Of a stretch of DNA of 64,000 nt, positions 24,928 through 37,625 are shown in pieces. The DNA is from Fratercula arctica (lineage: Eukaryota > Chordata > Aves > Charadriiformes > Alcidae), in NCBI GenBank assembly GCA_947846985.1, contig CANTUZ010000026.1:54542730-54606729 (forward strand), written 5' to 3'. A program made the position numbers and the translations under genes. The notes beneath the pieces are model-generated. The model had not been told where the DNA came from. It ran no database searches and was given only the letters and a program-made list of their open reading frames with translations. The stretch's first letter is position 1. Each line of letters starts with the position of its first letter.

Positions 24928-27900
24928 ACAACAGAAGAAACAGATGCATTAATCTGAAATGCCCTGTTTCAAGGGGAATCTTAGCCTACATTTTTGAAGA
25001 TTAAACACTATCAAAAAAACCCCACAGAGATGTAACATTCCATTATTCAATTTGCCTGTAAAAACTCATAGTTACCATATTACTGTGAAGCAAAGTGCCA
25101 TAAAACTCCATTCATTTAAACCTCCCAAAGAGAGAAACAGCTCACTTACAAAAACACCGAGCTTTTAGCATGCTGGATTATATATATTTTAATCTTCCAA
25201 GGCTCCTGACTTCCTATTCAAACTTGGATAACTCTTGTTAGCACTCCATAACTGGAATGCTATCAAAAATAGAATACGCACTTTTCCTCGTGCTTTGCAG
25301 TGAGGCAAGTAGTTTGTGTGTAAAAGTGATTTAATGAGGATTGTAAACTATTAGTGTGATACCCCTTTGAAAAAGAAAGATGTGATATTAGGGTACTGTA
25401 CTTCAGTTGACATGTAGGTAAAGATGGATGGTGAGAAACCAAAGATCAGAATTTCAAACTTCGACATGTAATAGTATGCTATTGAACAAAATGGGTAAAG
25501 CATCCCATTCCGATATGCTGCCCCAAACTGAAGAGGCACAGAGACTAGCTACATGTGTGATGACAACAGTGGGAATACACTTAAATTGCATCCATGTTAC
25601 AACAGAGGGCACTGTGGACTTTTTTTCACATTGCTGTGAAAGAAAACAGCAACATTCGAAGTAATAACTGTATGAGCATACCAGTATACTAACAGTGATA
25701 TGCTGATTTTAGGAAAGAAGCAATTTTCTCCGCCTAGCCTTGGAAAAAGTCAAATAGACTTACCAGCTAACGCAAAGCAAGCCTACAGGGATTTCTAACA
25801 CATGCATACTGTGCTGTAGACCTTTAAAAAAGCTTGATTGTTTTAGTCAAGAAAAATGAAAGCAGAGAGGATACTAGTGCCGTCTATTAACAGTTCATAA
25901 AGACGAAGGAAAAAATACAACTATTTGCCATATAAAACAATACTTATAGAATTTATTGTCCGTAACAAATGTATATGAACACACCAGAACATGTAGATTA
26001 GAATTTCCTGTAACTGCATTTAATTTTTTATTGCCTCCCATTATGAGTTATGAGGATAAGAAACTTATGAACTGAAAAGGCTGACTGTTGACTTTAGTTA
26101 AGCACAATTGCAACAGTGATTTACTTAATGAAAGACTAAACTCAAAAACCACTAAAGGGGACCCTCTTCCTTGATCCAATTAGTTGCTCCAACCCTAACT
26201 GCATATTGACGCTACCTTAAAAAATTCCAACCAACCATACCTCTGAATTACTGCGAGTGTCAGGACAAAGTGTAATGACATCTCCTGAGAATATCTGAGT
26301 ATCGTTATCCTCGAGGTGTCCTCAGCAACTCTGTGATTACTTTTGAGCTATCTTGAAACAATAGTAACAACTTCTACTTCATCATCTATATCTATTCTCT
26401 TCTGAAGATACTAATTCTGATCTGTTTAGTCAGGTTTCCTCAGCAAGGTAACAGAAACACGTTGAAATTAAGTTTGGTTAGATTACTCAGTTACTCCAAT
26501 ACAATTACTTTTCTTGCAGTTTGACTAAGAGGTTGACATTATTATCTCTTCAAATTTTAGGACAGTTTGGAGCCCCATAGGGCAGAAATAAAGGTACGTC
26601 TACCCCACAAGTTACATCACTCTATGTATTTACTCCAGACTATGACATGTTCAAACATAACATGTCACTTCTTTCTCCACCTTTTCTGGGCTCTTTGGAC
26701 TTTGATCAAAACATCAGGTATAGCTTTTTCAGCTGAAACTGATGCTTTTAAAAATCAAGTACTACGGTGTGTGAGGAATTGTATCTATTAAAATAAATGC
26801 TTGATTTATCTTACAATAGCTATGCCATCACCTAAATGAACCACTACTAATTATTCAAACTGTACCATATGTTATCCAAAGGACTACTTTCAAAATGGTC
26901 TGGATCAGTAATCTACTTTCAAGTACTTCCAAATTTTCTGGTATTGCTAAACTAAATGATGATTCGCTGCAGTACTTCAATTTAAAGAGGAGCTGAGTAT
27001 TTGGAAATTAGGACAGGGAATTTTTCTGGTGTGGGGTTTTTGGGGGTTTTTTTTGTGTTGCTTTTTTGGGGGGTTTGTTTGTTTGTTTGTTTTTTCTCCT
27101 AACTACAGCGCTAATAATGGGATTTTTTTTTTTTTTTTATTTATCACAGTTAAGGGCAAGTCCAGTTCAAAGCCTGCTGTCTATAGTTATAAAGAGTTTG
27201 CTCTAATGCAAGTTAATTTCTTAACCATAACCCAAATTAATTTCAACCACAGAAAGTAGCAGTGGCAAAAAAAATAATTTAGGACATAATTTCACAAAAT
27301 CCATATTGGGACCAGAGGTAAGGCAATCCATAAGGCAACCACTTCACTGAGCATGAGTTTCCAAGATAAATTTTGAAGGGGAATTAATAGAATATGCTCA
27401 ACTTCATTGAATAACTTTGATAGAAATACATAGGATCCTTGGTACGGCTCTATTTAGATTTTAGAAGTTATCAGGTTTGTCTCTTTAGATTAACAGGCAG
27501 CTGACAAGCATACACACATCCCAGCCTCATTCTATCATGTTTGTGTGGCAAAAAGGGAAAAGTAAAATAAAAATAAGGACCTCAGTCTAAGCCATCCTTC
27601 CTTTTCTTACTGTTTTCACTTTCGTTTTGTCTTTATAGATCCTGTCAGGGACAAGAATGAAACATCCAAGAATGAAATAACTGAAGCAGGTAAACCAGAT
27701 AAGAACAGTACCTATCTGCTTTACATACTTTAGTTACTCCATAAGACGCTGCAAGACTATGACTGTGAAATGGATTTGTAATAATTTGAAAGTACTATGC
27801 ATTTTAGATACTTCTACAATAAAATACTTGAACAAAAATTTTTTCTCCCTCAAACTGGAATGTTTAGAAACATACAGGGACAAAAAAAAATAATCAGAAA

Positions 27901-30900
27901 TCTATCCTCTGAAACCTCTGATATTATTTTAGTGAGCCTTCCCTCTAGGGTTTTCATTGCTACTATTTTAAGATATACAGAGAAATTTAAAGAACAGACA
28001 AAATCACTCTTGACACTTTGAGGCAGTTTTGTAACTTCAGACTTCAAAAATACAACCTTGTTTATCTTAGTATACAGCAAGCTTCAAGATAGGAATTTCA
28101 GATTTATCTGTAGAACGTTCACTAAATTTAGACAGCAACCTACTAAAGTAAGAGTAGGGTTAAGAGATGCGTGCTGTCCAAAAATTTCAGTTTCTGAAAA
28201 GCTTAATATAATCCCCCTGCAATTTCCAAAATAGGTAAATTGGAAGTTATTATAAGCAATCAAAAAAATTAGAACACTTATCTACATGCATAAAACATAT
28301 TTTGATATCACTTATTAACACAGCCTCCTCTGCACTATAAGACACAGTACATATACCTATTTAACACATTAATAGTACAGTCCCTTTAGATAAAATACTG
28401 CTTTGGAGATATAATCAGATCCTTGAAGCTTAACAACAAGTACAACCATGCTTAATCTGCAAATAAGCATACAAGAGTATGAAGTAACCTCTATAACATG
28501 AATACAACAATACTGTTGTTAATTCTGTAACACTGTTTGTTAATGAGGACTAGCCATATTATCATGTTAATTCCTAGTAAAAAGGTTACTTGATACTCCT
28601 TTAAATAAACATTTATGAGGAATATCATGTTAACTGGACATCAAATACCTCAAAATCTAAGTATGCTGAGTTACAAGAGAAGTCAAAAGACCTAGGAAAG
28701 ACATCAAGGGAATTCCTGGATATAATGTGGCAATTACCCTTTACATAATAGTCATAATTTACACCAGAACAAGACTAGCAACATGGGATAACTCCTCTAA
28801 TACAAAGGAGCAGTAAGTGGAAATACTCCAACCAGTTTCTTCTAACATATGGGGGTAGAGAAAAAGGAAACAGTGACTTTGACTTATGAAAAAAAATTAA
28901 TCTGAAAGATTCCCTCTAAGCAGACAAAGTTAAAACAGACTGAACCTTTCACTTCAAATTGCAGAACTTCATCCAACATAGTTTCCTGATAAACAGCAGA
29001 ACGTCTGACTCAATACTACAATACTTTTAATTCGAGACATTATGAATTGCATTTGTTGAATTGTTTTGCTTGAGACTTAAATCCAGTTTCACATTAAACA
29101 GTATTGAATCAATTACTATCTGTGACTGGCAGAATTCATCATTTTATCTCTTCTGATACTTGACAGTAATCCTCACTATGACAATTCTATCAAAAATTTT
29201 TACTACATCTTTGCATGTGCACTGTGATGTCATTATTCAATAAGGAAAAATTTTTTTAAGTTTGAATTGATCATAATGTTTAAGTGTAACGTATCTACAG
29301 ATCCGGTATCTACATAGTTTCAGACAGTGACTTAAGCATATGAAACTTCCTATGCAGCAGTACCAAATCTAAAACTTGGTGCAGGATCATCAACTGCTGA
29401 CCAATTTAGCAATGAGAAAGCAGAATGAAGCTTCTGAAAGCAGAACTCATAGGACAGAATACACAGGAAAAATTGACGAGCCTCCAAAATAAAAAAAAAT
29501 ATTTAAAAAAAAAGAGAAGAGAAAGGAAAAGCTAGTTGTTGACTTTAACATAAGCTTCAATAATGACACTGTATTTGTAACAAAAACATCATACCTTCCT
29601 CTCCATTTCTCTGGAACTCACATGCTGAAGACAAATGGTGTTTATCTTCTTGCCCACTAAATTCTTGCCCATTTAAAATTCAAGTGATCTTGACATCCCT
29701 TCTCCAACTACATGCATATGAAACACAGTAGTGAGCTTCCTCAGTTAAACTGCTTATCATCCACACTCCTTCACTTCTATTGCTAGAAGTACATTTGGCT
29801 TCTATATACAAACCTTCGAGGATGATTGGCATCAAATAGTGTTGTATCGTCATCATCATCATCTTGTTCTAATGGAGTCAGCTCCATGTTTTCTATGTTT
29901 GTATCCAAAACTCCGTATCTTCGGGTTTTTCTGTTTCGCCTTCTAAGCCTGAAATGTATTTTAAAACATTTAAGTTCCATAAATACTTCCCTACTTTCGA
30001 TTCCACAATGTAAAAACCTATGCTTTAAAATACAGCTACACTGATACTTATCATAGAATTTAAAAAAAAACTTAGCACATGTAAAGTGTACACACTTAGC
30101 TCTATGAAATTCAGAGGTCAGACAGTGTCAACAGTTTACATGAAATGATTAAGGCCAATAAGAATATCATCTGTGGTTTTGTACAGAATTACTGTAGTGT
30201 ACAGTGAGTAGTTAGTACAAAAAACCTATACACTTGGTAGCTAAATGCAAGAGCCAGGTGAAAATACATTAAAAAAGCATACTTCTATCAGATCCCACAA
30301 TGAGAAAAAAAAATTGTCTTGCTACATATTCTTTATGTGTTTTATGCATCTCTACAGAACAGCAGATGAAATCAGAGAGAATCTCAACAAAGCTATAGCA
30401 AAGATGTAACATAAGTCATGGGTGGCATCAACACTTATTATCATTTGTGAAGTCTTTTGTAGCTATCCAGTTAAAAACATTGTTTATGATTACACTTTGG
30501 AATAAGAGAGAACTTGTAGAGTCAATGTCTTGTATGCTTCACAAAACGCAGAAGGAAGTGGCAGTGATTCACATTTCAGGATTAAGGCACAGTTCTTATC
30601 GCAGATGAACAGACTGCATCTGCTTTTATCATTTCCCGTGGCTCCTCTGCGCAGGCCTGGGTCCCACATAAGCCCCACGCACACTGAACTGTTCCGTTTG
30701 GCTCTGCAGAACTACTCCTATATGCATTGAATATGCCTTGCTCAAGTCTTTGAGGCTCAGGAACTCAGATCACTAGGCACTCAGCAAACACTATGCAAAG
30801 GCATCTGTTTACAAAACCAGTCACTTTCAGCTACTGTATACTAGCAAACAGCAGCTACATGAAAGCTATTGGACTTAAGAAAAAAAAAAAAAAAAGAATC

Positions 30901-33900
30901 TGCTTTCTAGGTATTTAGTGCTAAACTCAAAGGTGACAGAGGTCCTTCCTTTAGAAACTCCAGAATTTACAAACCCAAGCTAGGTGCCTAGGAAAGGTGT
31001 TTACAACATTCAGGAAATTCTGATATTCTGAATACTGGATGTTTCAGATCTAGTAAGATTAGCTATGTATAACATATTATGCTACTACGTATAATATAGA
31101 CTAATACTATTATACTGTGCATTACACCTCTCTGCCCCGCACTGGGGCACCACTTTAACCACCTTGTAAGAGAGAGCAAATACAATATTGAGACTCTCAG
31201 CTTCAGATTGTCCTGAACTCTGGTGTGCTTAAATAATTTTTTTTAAATACGCTTCTTGGAAAATCATTCACCTTTTCACACCAGGGCAACTTTGAAATAA
31301 CACACAGCAGCATCCAGTCTTGGTTTAGACTACACTCCAGTGAATCAGACCTCCTTTTGGAACTGAGAAGCAAATGTAACCTTGTTAGGATGTATAAAAA
31401 AAAGACCTTTCTTCAAAGTGCTCTAACTTCTGATATTATAAAAAAGAAATAATCAGGATGATCATTTCCTCCACCCTCAACTATGATTTGAAGCAGCAGC
31501 AACTGTTATGCCAGGCATGTAAGTGTTTTAGCACAACTTGAAGTACCTAACTTTATTGTTTAAGGCTAATAACAAAGACACTAATTTCACCTTTTGGTTC
31601 AAGACAAACTTCCTTCCACTTTCTTCCTTCATTTCATCTGGCCTTTAGTCCTCATCATAGAACCAAGTTGCATACTTCAAAGCACCAACTAGAAGAAAAT
31701 TCTAAACCTTTAAGATGATAGTGTGATGAAAAAAAAATATATTTTTTATAGATATAATTTTATATTTTTTATATATATAGTTTCATAAATACTGTCTTTT
31801 GTTTTTATTAAAGTAGAAGCTAAGCAATTGGCACTTGGATAAGCACTCAGCTAACAGGCTAGAAATTATTTTAAACACAAATAAAATAGGAAATGAAGGA
31901 GAGTCAGTTCATGCTATTGTTATAGTCAATATTTCTGTCAATCTCACTATACACTTTACTTTTTATACTTAATGGGGTAAAAAGGAAAGTGAGTCAAGAA
32001 TAACCTAAGACAGTCATAGCAAATGTCCAGACTGCAGATAATGCAAAAAAAAAAAAATATCTTATCACAAGGCTGCCACAAATTTCTAGGTTCAAACGAA
32101 TGTTGCTGAAAAAGGGATAAAAGAATAACTTGTGACACGAAAGCTTTCTCTATACACAGATTAGTCAAAAAGACTAAAGCTAAAACAATACTGGAGACAC
32201 TTATGGAACATGCATGTATGGTCATAACTATGACACTAGAGCAGCATCATGAGTGTTGTTACCAAAAACTAACTTAAAGTATTTTACCCAGTGACTGTTA
32301 GTAAGAAAACCTAGGACAAAATCCCAATTTCATTGAAGTCTGTAGCACTCTCTATGCCTCTCACAAACTTAACAGGGATAATTTTTATCTTTGTAGTTAC
32401 TATGGATGCCTTGGGGTCTAATAAGATAAAGTTATGAAAACGGATTTAAAAGTACATAAAAAGTTAATGTTATACTCTGACATGCTCAGTCCCAATCCTT
32501 CCTTGAATACAGCTAACAGCAGCAAAGGAATCCACAAGAAAATATGAGCCAATATTATCTGACTAACATCAGAGATGTCATAGACAACAGACTGTTAAAA
32601 CAAGAGGAGACCTACACAAAAGAAACAAAGAAATGTTGGTTGAAAAAAAGAAAAGGCAGGAAGCATGTTAAGAAAATGAGAATTGCAGCAAAACAACAGA
32701 TCAAATTTAAAGAACACCCAGTGCCTAAAGAAACATAAAACTGCAAGGGACTTGGGAGGGTGGGAAGAGTTAAAAAACCCCAGAGAGTAAGGGGAAAAAC
32801 AGACACTACATAACACTTGACCTCCTTTTGCAGGAGATACAACTTCAAAACTGACTGCTGATAGAAAACTCAAAATCTCAGTCATCTCAGGTAGTCAAAC
32901 ATTAGCTTAGATCCTACAACTTCCTTGTACAAAAGAGGTATTCTCAACTACATATCCGTAAGTTTTTTGAAGGCTCATCTGATCTATCAAATACAAACCT
33001 CTTCTGAACACATCTGCACCAAACAGTGACAGATGAATCATTACTAACCAAAAAGCAACAGGGCAAGGTACCTTTCCATGAAAGGATTTTGTGTGCAAGA
33101 CCTCCAGTCCAAGGGACTCTAGAAAAGACTAAGGTTTCACTACAATGAAAACTTTTTTCACCAATGGGATTGGAGAAAACAAAAAAAAAACAGTAACAGC
33201 ATCAACAAAAAACAAAAACAAAACAAAACAACAACAAAAAAACCCAAAAAAAACCCCCCATCCTACTGTGAGAGTGGTAAAACAAGGAACATGATGGCCA
33301 GAGAGGCTATAGAATCCGCATCATTACAGATATTAAAAACTCAACTTGACAAGAGGTGAGCAACCTGCTGTAGGCGACCCTGCTGAGAGCAGGAAATTGA
33401 AGAGACTATTTCCCAAGCTGCCTGCCAGCCTCTGCCACTCTGTGATTGTCAGTTTCAATTGTTGCAACTATCAACAATACCTCCCAAAATAAGCTTCTTA
33501 GTGTACCAGGAGAAGGAGAGGTGCAAGCAGCCCAACCTTTATAATCAGGGGGTTAAAACAACAAGTCCCCATCTAAAGGTAGAAATGAAATTAAGATTTT
33601 TTTTTCCTGACAAAGAAATTACATCATCAGCAGTATCATTTGAGACGGCTGATGGGAGACTGCTATAGCTTACATAACCATTCCCAACCAAAACTGATCT
33701 CCTGCCTCAAGAGAAGTTAAAAGTTAGCCACATTACCAAAGTTGTATCATCTTGCACAAGATTTCCTAGAAAATGTATTTTCAGGGCACCATTTTCAAAG
33801 AAAGTCACATGACTCTGAAAACAGAAAAGTCATACCTTTATCAGAATGTATAGACTTGATAAAGGAAGACACTGCTACCTTCCCGAGTCAAGCAAAGCTT

Positions 33901-36900
33901 TGGCTAAAGGTATCTCAGCAGACAATAGCTATATTTCCCAGGTACTCTTTACCAGAACTTCAAAAATGTTATTTTTGATTTTAAAATTACAGATCTTTCC
34001 TAAAGCTGAAGGGTGTGTATATATTAAACTAGACTAGACTAGAATATTTCAGTTGGAAGTGACCTGCAAAAACCATCCAGTCCAACTGCCTGACCACTTC
34101 AGGGCTGACCAAAAGTTAAAGCATGTTATTAAGGGCATTGTCCAAATGCCTCTTAAAACACTGACAGGCTTGGGGCATTGACCACCTCTCTAGGAAGCCT
34201 GTTCCCGTCTTTGAGCACCCTCTCGGTAAAGAAATGCTTCTTAATGTCCAGTCTAAACCTCCCCTGGCGCAGCTTTGAACCATTCGCACACGTCCTATCA
34301 CTGGATGCCAGGCAGAAGAGATCAGCACGTCCCTCTCAACTTCCCCTCCTCAGGGAGCTGTAGAGAGCAATGAGGTCACCACTTAAGCTCCTTTTCTCAA
34401 AGCTAGACAAACCCACTCCTCACAGCACATGTCTTCCACTCCTTCCACCTCAGTTGCCCTACTCAGGCTGCATTAGAGTACCTTAGCATTGTTTCTAAAT
34501 TGTGGAGCTCACAACTGCACACAGTATGCCAGGTGTGGCTGCACCAACGCTGAATACATCACGATAATCACCCCTTTTGACCAGCTGGTCATGCTGTTTT
34601 TGATGCACCCCAGGATGGGGTTTGCCGTTATGGCTGCCAGGGCACACTGCTGACTCCTATTGAGCCTGCTGCCAACCAGCACCCCCAGACCCCTTTCTGC
34701 AGGGCTGCTTCCAGCCACTCCTCTCCCAATTCATACTTGTCCCAATTCTGCACCTAGGCATTAATATGTCCTAGGTGCAGAATCCAGCATTTGAACTTAT
34801 TAAATTTCATCCCATTAATCACTTCTGATTGCTCCAATCTATCTCTATCCTTCTACAAGGCCTCTTGTCCCTCAAGAGAATCAACACCACCTCTCAGATT
34901 TGTACCATCAGCAAACATACTAATGGTACGTTCAAGTCTTCCCTCCAGATCACTGACAAAAATAGTGAACGGAACTGGCCCTAGAACTGAGCCCTGAGGA
35001 ACAGCGCTGGTGACTGGCCATCAGACAGATGTAGCCCCATTCACTACAACCCTTTGAGTTGTTCAAGCAGTTCATCACCCAGAGCACCATGTACCCGCTC
35101 ATCTCACAGCTGGACAGCTTGTCCAGAAGGATGCTGTGAGGGACACTATCAAAAGCCTTACTAAAATACAGAAACGCTACATCCACCACTTTCCTCACTA
35201 GGTGGGTCACCTTGTTGAAAGTTTCTAAAACTTTTCAAAAGGAAACTAGGAGGTTTGTACCTAAATCTTAAATTGCTTATACAACCCTTGCCAAAAATAT
35301 TTCAGCCACAAGTTAAAATTTAAAAGCATGTTCTTCATCTATTCCAAACTTCAGAAGCAAGATGCATCAGAAAGATGCGGAAGAATTACGAAAGAATAAC
35401 ATGAGGTTTAACCTTCCTGTTTACAACAGCACCTAGAATACAGCGCTTCAGGTTCATATGCAGACCAGCAACATTACACAGAAGCACAGAATGATGGGGT
35501 CCCAGAGGAAGGGAGAAGCCTTGTTCCGGGAGATCTCGTTACACAGCATAAAGCTGCAAAAATGCCCACAATATTTTTAAAATCTTTTCAATAATCTTAA
35601 ACTACACAGAACCATAGAATGGTAGGGGTTGAAAGGGACCTCTGGAGATCATCTAGTCCAACCCCCCTGCCAGAGCAGGGTCATCTAGAGCAGGTTGCAC
35701 AGGAACGCGTCCAGGCGGGTTTTGAATGTCTCCAGGGACAGACTCCACCACGTCTCTGGGCAGCCTGTGCCAGGGCTCTGCCACCCTCAAAGTAAAGTTC
35801 CTCCCCACGTTGAGATGGAACTTCCTGTGTTCAAGTTTGTGCCCGTTACCCCTTGTCCTGTCACTGGGCACCACAGAAAAGAGCCTGGCCCCATCCTCCT
35901 GACACCCACCCTTTAAGTATTTGTAAGCATTGACAAGATCCCCCCTCAGTCTTCTTTTTTACAGACTGAAAAGACCCAAGTCCCTCAGCCTTTCTTCATA
36001 AGAGAGGTGTTCCAGTCCCCTCATCATCTTGGTAGCCCTTTGCTGCACCCTCTCCAGCAGTTCCCTGTCCTTCTCGAACCGGGGAGCCCAGAACTGGACA
36101 CAGTTCTATTTCATTATATATTTCTATACCATTCCTACTGCCAAAAACAAGAATATAAAATAATTGCCACTTATCCAGAAAATAATGGCAGTAGATGAGA
36201 ATTCCCTTCTCCAGCTCCTGCAATGAGATTTGGCCTTTCCACAGTACTACTGAGAACTCCAAATCCAAAAGGCTCCTATTAGGAGAAACAGGAACACTGA
36301 CAAATGCTCCTGTCCATTTTCACTTGCTTAAAAGATTATGCCATTTCCTTTAAGATATAGTATCATCAAGATATGCATTCCAATGAAAATAAGATTGAAG
36401 GCTGCTCAAGAGTGATCTGTAAGAGCTATGGAGCAATTAGGATATCCTAGCTCACTTGGACTGCAGGTCTCATTAACTGCCCCACACAGACCACTGTCTT
36501 TCAACTACCTTTCTGGAATAAATGATGAAGGTACGTCACACTAACCACCAGTATATCCAACTACAATGAAAAGTACATAGAGACCTTGCTGCATAATGAA
36601 TGTGCTTCATGCATAATCACACATTTGGGCCTTGGCCAGAAAAAGTTCCCAGTTCAGGTATGAAAGAGAGCAAGTAAAACTGCAAGGACAACAAAACGCA
36701 GCGACAAACACTGTAATTAACTGTAAAAGCACATAGAGTTATGCCGTCAGTGGTTTGCATGAGAAAATTAAAGGCCATTGACTGGTAGGGCATGCTTTTT
36801 AAGGGCCCTTTCTGTAAGAAAGCACAAAATAGATAAGTTTCAGGAAAAGAAAGCAGAAAAGAAATATGTTTACTGACAAAGAAGTGGAGATGGTCAAATT

Positions 36901-37437
36901 CGGTAGCTCAGCCAGACAGAAGTTTGGAAGCAGGACAAAAACAACCCACAGAATGTACAAAATTAAGTTCAGGTGGACCAAGGGACGTCAGCCTGAAGAC
37001 AACAGGAGGGGACCAGGATACCCCGACGAGAGGTATCGCACCCAGGAACCGAGGGGACCCCGAAAGCCACCACAACCGGCCGGCCCCGGTCCCCCGCCCG
37101 CCTCCATCCGGCGCGTCCCCCGCCCTCACCGCACGGTCCGGATCACGAAGTAGACGATGAGGGCGGCGCTGGCCAGCACCAGCACGGACAGGGCGCGCTG
37201 GGTCATGGGCTGGCCCTGCTCGGGCGGCGCCGACACCTCGGCCAGGCGGCTGCTGCTGCTGCTGCTGCTGCTTCGCGTGGCGGCCCCGCCGGCCACCTCC
37301 GTGGGGCGCGGGAAAGCGGTGGCGGCACCTGGGGGGGGATGGGCCGCCGCCGTAGCCTCCCCGCAACGTGCGGCCAGCAGCAGCCCCACCAGGAGCCAGG
37401 GCGGCGGCAGCAGCAGCGGCGACGGCGGCAGCCACAT
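24906..37437 (-). CDS. FAM174A: FAM174A gene, whole coding span (three exons)
   Basis: Joining 37,437-37,130, 29,948-29,814 and 24,927-24,906 on the minus strand gives 154 codons with consistent phases (the codon is split 2+1 at both junctions). In order: signal peptide about residues 1-28 ([16 protein letters not shown] followed by a Leu/Ala core), a Pro/Ala/Ser-rich lumenal or extracellular part with a run of eight Ser at 56-63, MTQRAL at 78-83, a membrane span about 82-99, a basic stretch [10 protein letters not shown] at 104-113, [18 protein letters not shown], an Asp run 132-137, and [10 protein letters not shown]. The MTQRAL block and the cytoplasmic tail are diagnostic of FAM174A, a small type I membrane protein whose molecular role is poorly known. 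YGVL at 114-117 fits a YxxPhi sorting signal (inference). From memory the human protein is about 190 residues, so the ectodomain here is shorter. The six residues after HPRR are unusual. Confidence 0.9.
24928..29813 (-). other. FAM174A: FAM174A intron 2
   Basis: 4.9-kb intron bounded by GTTTGT (29,813) and TGTAG (24,928). AT-rich; it contains the GTTT microsatellite and T-runs. I see no mobile element of the CR1 type in it. Confidence 0.75.
27072..27097. repeat. (GTTT)n microsatellite in FAM174A intron 2
   Basis: Four to five GTTT units inside a T/G-rich stretch (about 27,030-27,140) that also holds a run of about 16 T. Confidence 0.8.
29814..29948 (-). CDS. FAM174A: FAM174A coding exon 2
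   Basis: This 135-bp exon completes codon 103 (CG+G, Arg), encodes 44 residues, and leaves two bases (AG) of the next Arg codon. The acceptor is ACATTTCAG|G (AG at 29,950-29,949), with a short pyrimidine stretch. The product is the cytoplasmic tail: basic [10 protein letters not shown], then [18 protein letters not shown], six Asp, [10 protein letters not shown]. This is the most conserved part of the family and the basis of the identification. The donor AAG|GTTTGT (intron starts 29,813) is weak at +3 and +4. If intron 2 were retained, the frame would add FVYRSQMYF after HPRR and stop at 29,783. Confidence 0.93.
31728..31781. repeat. AT-rich low-complexity tract in intron 1
   Basis: Almost pure A/T with TATATA and T-runs, about 54 bases, in FAM174A intron 1. 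Confidence 0.7.
33179..33260. repeat. A-rich low-complexity tract (CAAAA-like)
   Basis: Runs of A broken by single C, ending in C-runs, directly before the old CR1 fragment. It could be the tail of an unrecognised retroposed element or simple slippage. Confidence 0.75.
33261..33448 (+). mobile_element. CR1 LINE 3' fragment, old, in FAM174A intron 1
   Basis: A decayed CR1 tail: ACTGTGAGAGTGG, CCAGAGAGGCTATAGAATCC, AACTCAACTTGACAAG, CAACCTGCTGTAGGCGACCC and a final CTGCCACTCTGTGAT. It is antisense to FAM174A. An A-rich tract precedes it. Confidence 0.75.
34030..35218 (-). mobile_element. CR1 LINE with partial reverse transcriptase, FAM174A intron 1
   Basis: A 5'-truncated CR1 of about 1.2 kb on the minus strand. 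Its 3' end is at the left: a short TAGAC repeat, then AGAATATTTCAGTTGGAAG. From 35,210 to 34,950 an open frame carries the RT stretch [17 protein letters not shown]. At 34,718-34,509 a second frame encodes [20 protein letters not shown], a CR1 pol C-terminal piece. The frames are interrupted, so the copy is dead. It lies in the sense direction of FAM174A. Confidence 0.92.
35607..36112 (-). mobile_element. CR1 LINE 3' fragment, relatively young, FAM174A intron 1
   Basis: The left end ACCATAGAATGGTAGGGGTT and the block CTAGTCCAACCCCCCTGCCA are close to consensus. The copy runs to GCCCAGAACTGGACACAG, where it is 5'-truncated. An open frame at 35,874-35,653 covers the CR1 region encoding [14 protein letters not shown]. 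It is the same orientation as FAM174A and appears to be the same subfamily as the copy at 63.4 kb. Confidence 0.92.
37130..37437 (-). CDS. FAM174A: FAM174A coding exon 1
   Basis: This exon encodes residues 1-102 plus two bases of codon 103: signal peptide, Ser/Pro-rich ectodomain and membrane span. I chose the ATG at 37,437-37,435 because it is followed directly by a signal peptide; its context is GGCGAG before ATG (G at -3). The frame is also open upstream, with in-frame ATGs at 37,533 and 37,722, but starting there would put a charged arginine-rich stretch before the signal peptide. The donor is CG|GTGAGG (exon ends 37,130, intron starts 37,129), a near-consensus site. Without splicing the frame stops at once (TGA at 37,128-37,126). 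The exon is very GC-rich, as expected in the CpG island. Confidence 0.88.
37249..37272. repeat. (GCT)8 repeat in FAM174A exon 1
   Basis: Eight perfect GCT units on the plus strand, read as AGC x8 in FAM174A and giving Ser 56-63 of the ectodomain. Because the run is uninterrupted, its length may vary between individuals and species. Confidence 0.95.
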
Positions 37438-37592
37438 CTCGCCCTCTCCCTCTGCCGCCCGCCACGGCCTAAGCGCGGCCGGGCCCTGCCGCCGGAAGCG
37501 GAAGCGCCATCCCTCGTCGCTCTCCGCTGCCATGGAAGCGCCGGCGGCTCGGCCCGCCCCGCTGCCGGCTACCGGCCCGCCCGGCGCAGGGC

Positions 37593-37625
37593 GGGGCGCG
37601 GGGGGAGCCGAAGGGTGGGAGGGGG
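37593..37625 (+). promoter_or_regulatory. G-quadruplex motif in FAM174A promoter
   Basis: Five G-runs on the plus strand (4, 6, 3, 3 and 5 G) separated by loops of 3, 7, 1 and 1 bases. This satisfies the canonical four-run rule. It lies about 155-190 bp upstream of the ATG, on the template strand of FAM174A. Confidence 0.5.

Larger units (their letters stand above)
29949..37129 (-). other. FAM174A: FAM174A intron 1
   Basis: 7.2-kb intron bounded by GTGAGG (37,129) and TTTCAG (29,949). It holds three CR1 fragments (33.3, 34.0-35.2 and 35.6-36.1 kb), an A-rich tract and an AT tract. I see no other exon. Confidence 0.85.

Noticed and set aside
28090..28110. Alternative exon 3 acceptor (TTCTACAG before ATAA on the minus strand)
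   Set aside because: It would give HPRR and a stop, but its pyrimidine tract is poor. The site at 24,928 has a strong tract and is followed by sequence resembling known FAM174A 3' UTR and a poly(A) signal.
34950..35210. Reverse-transcriptase-like frame as a gene
   Set aside because: It is a fragment of a 5'-truncated CR1 with interrupted frames, reported as part of that element.
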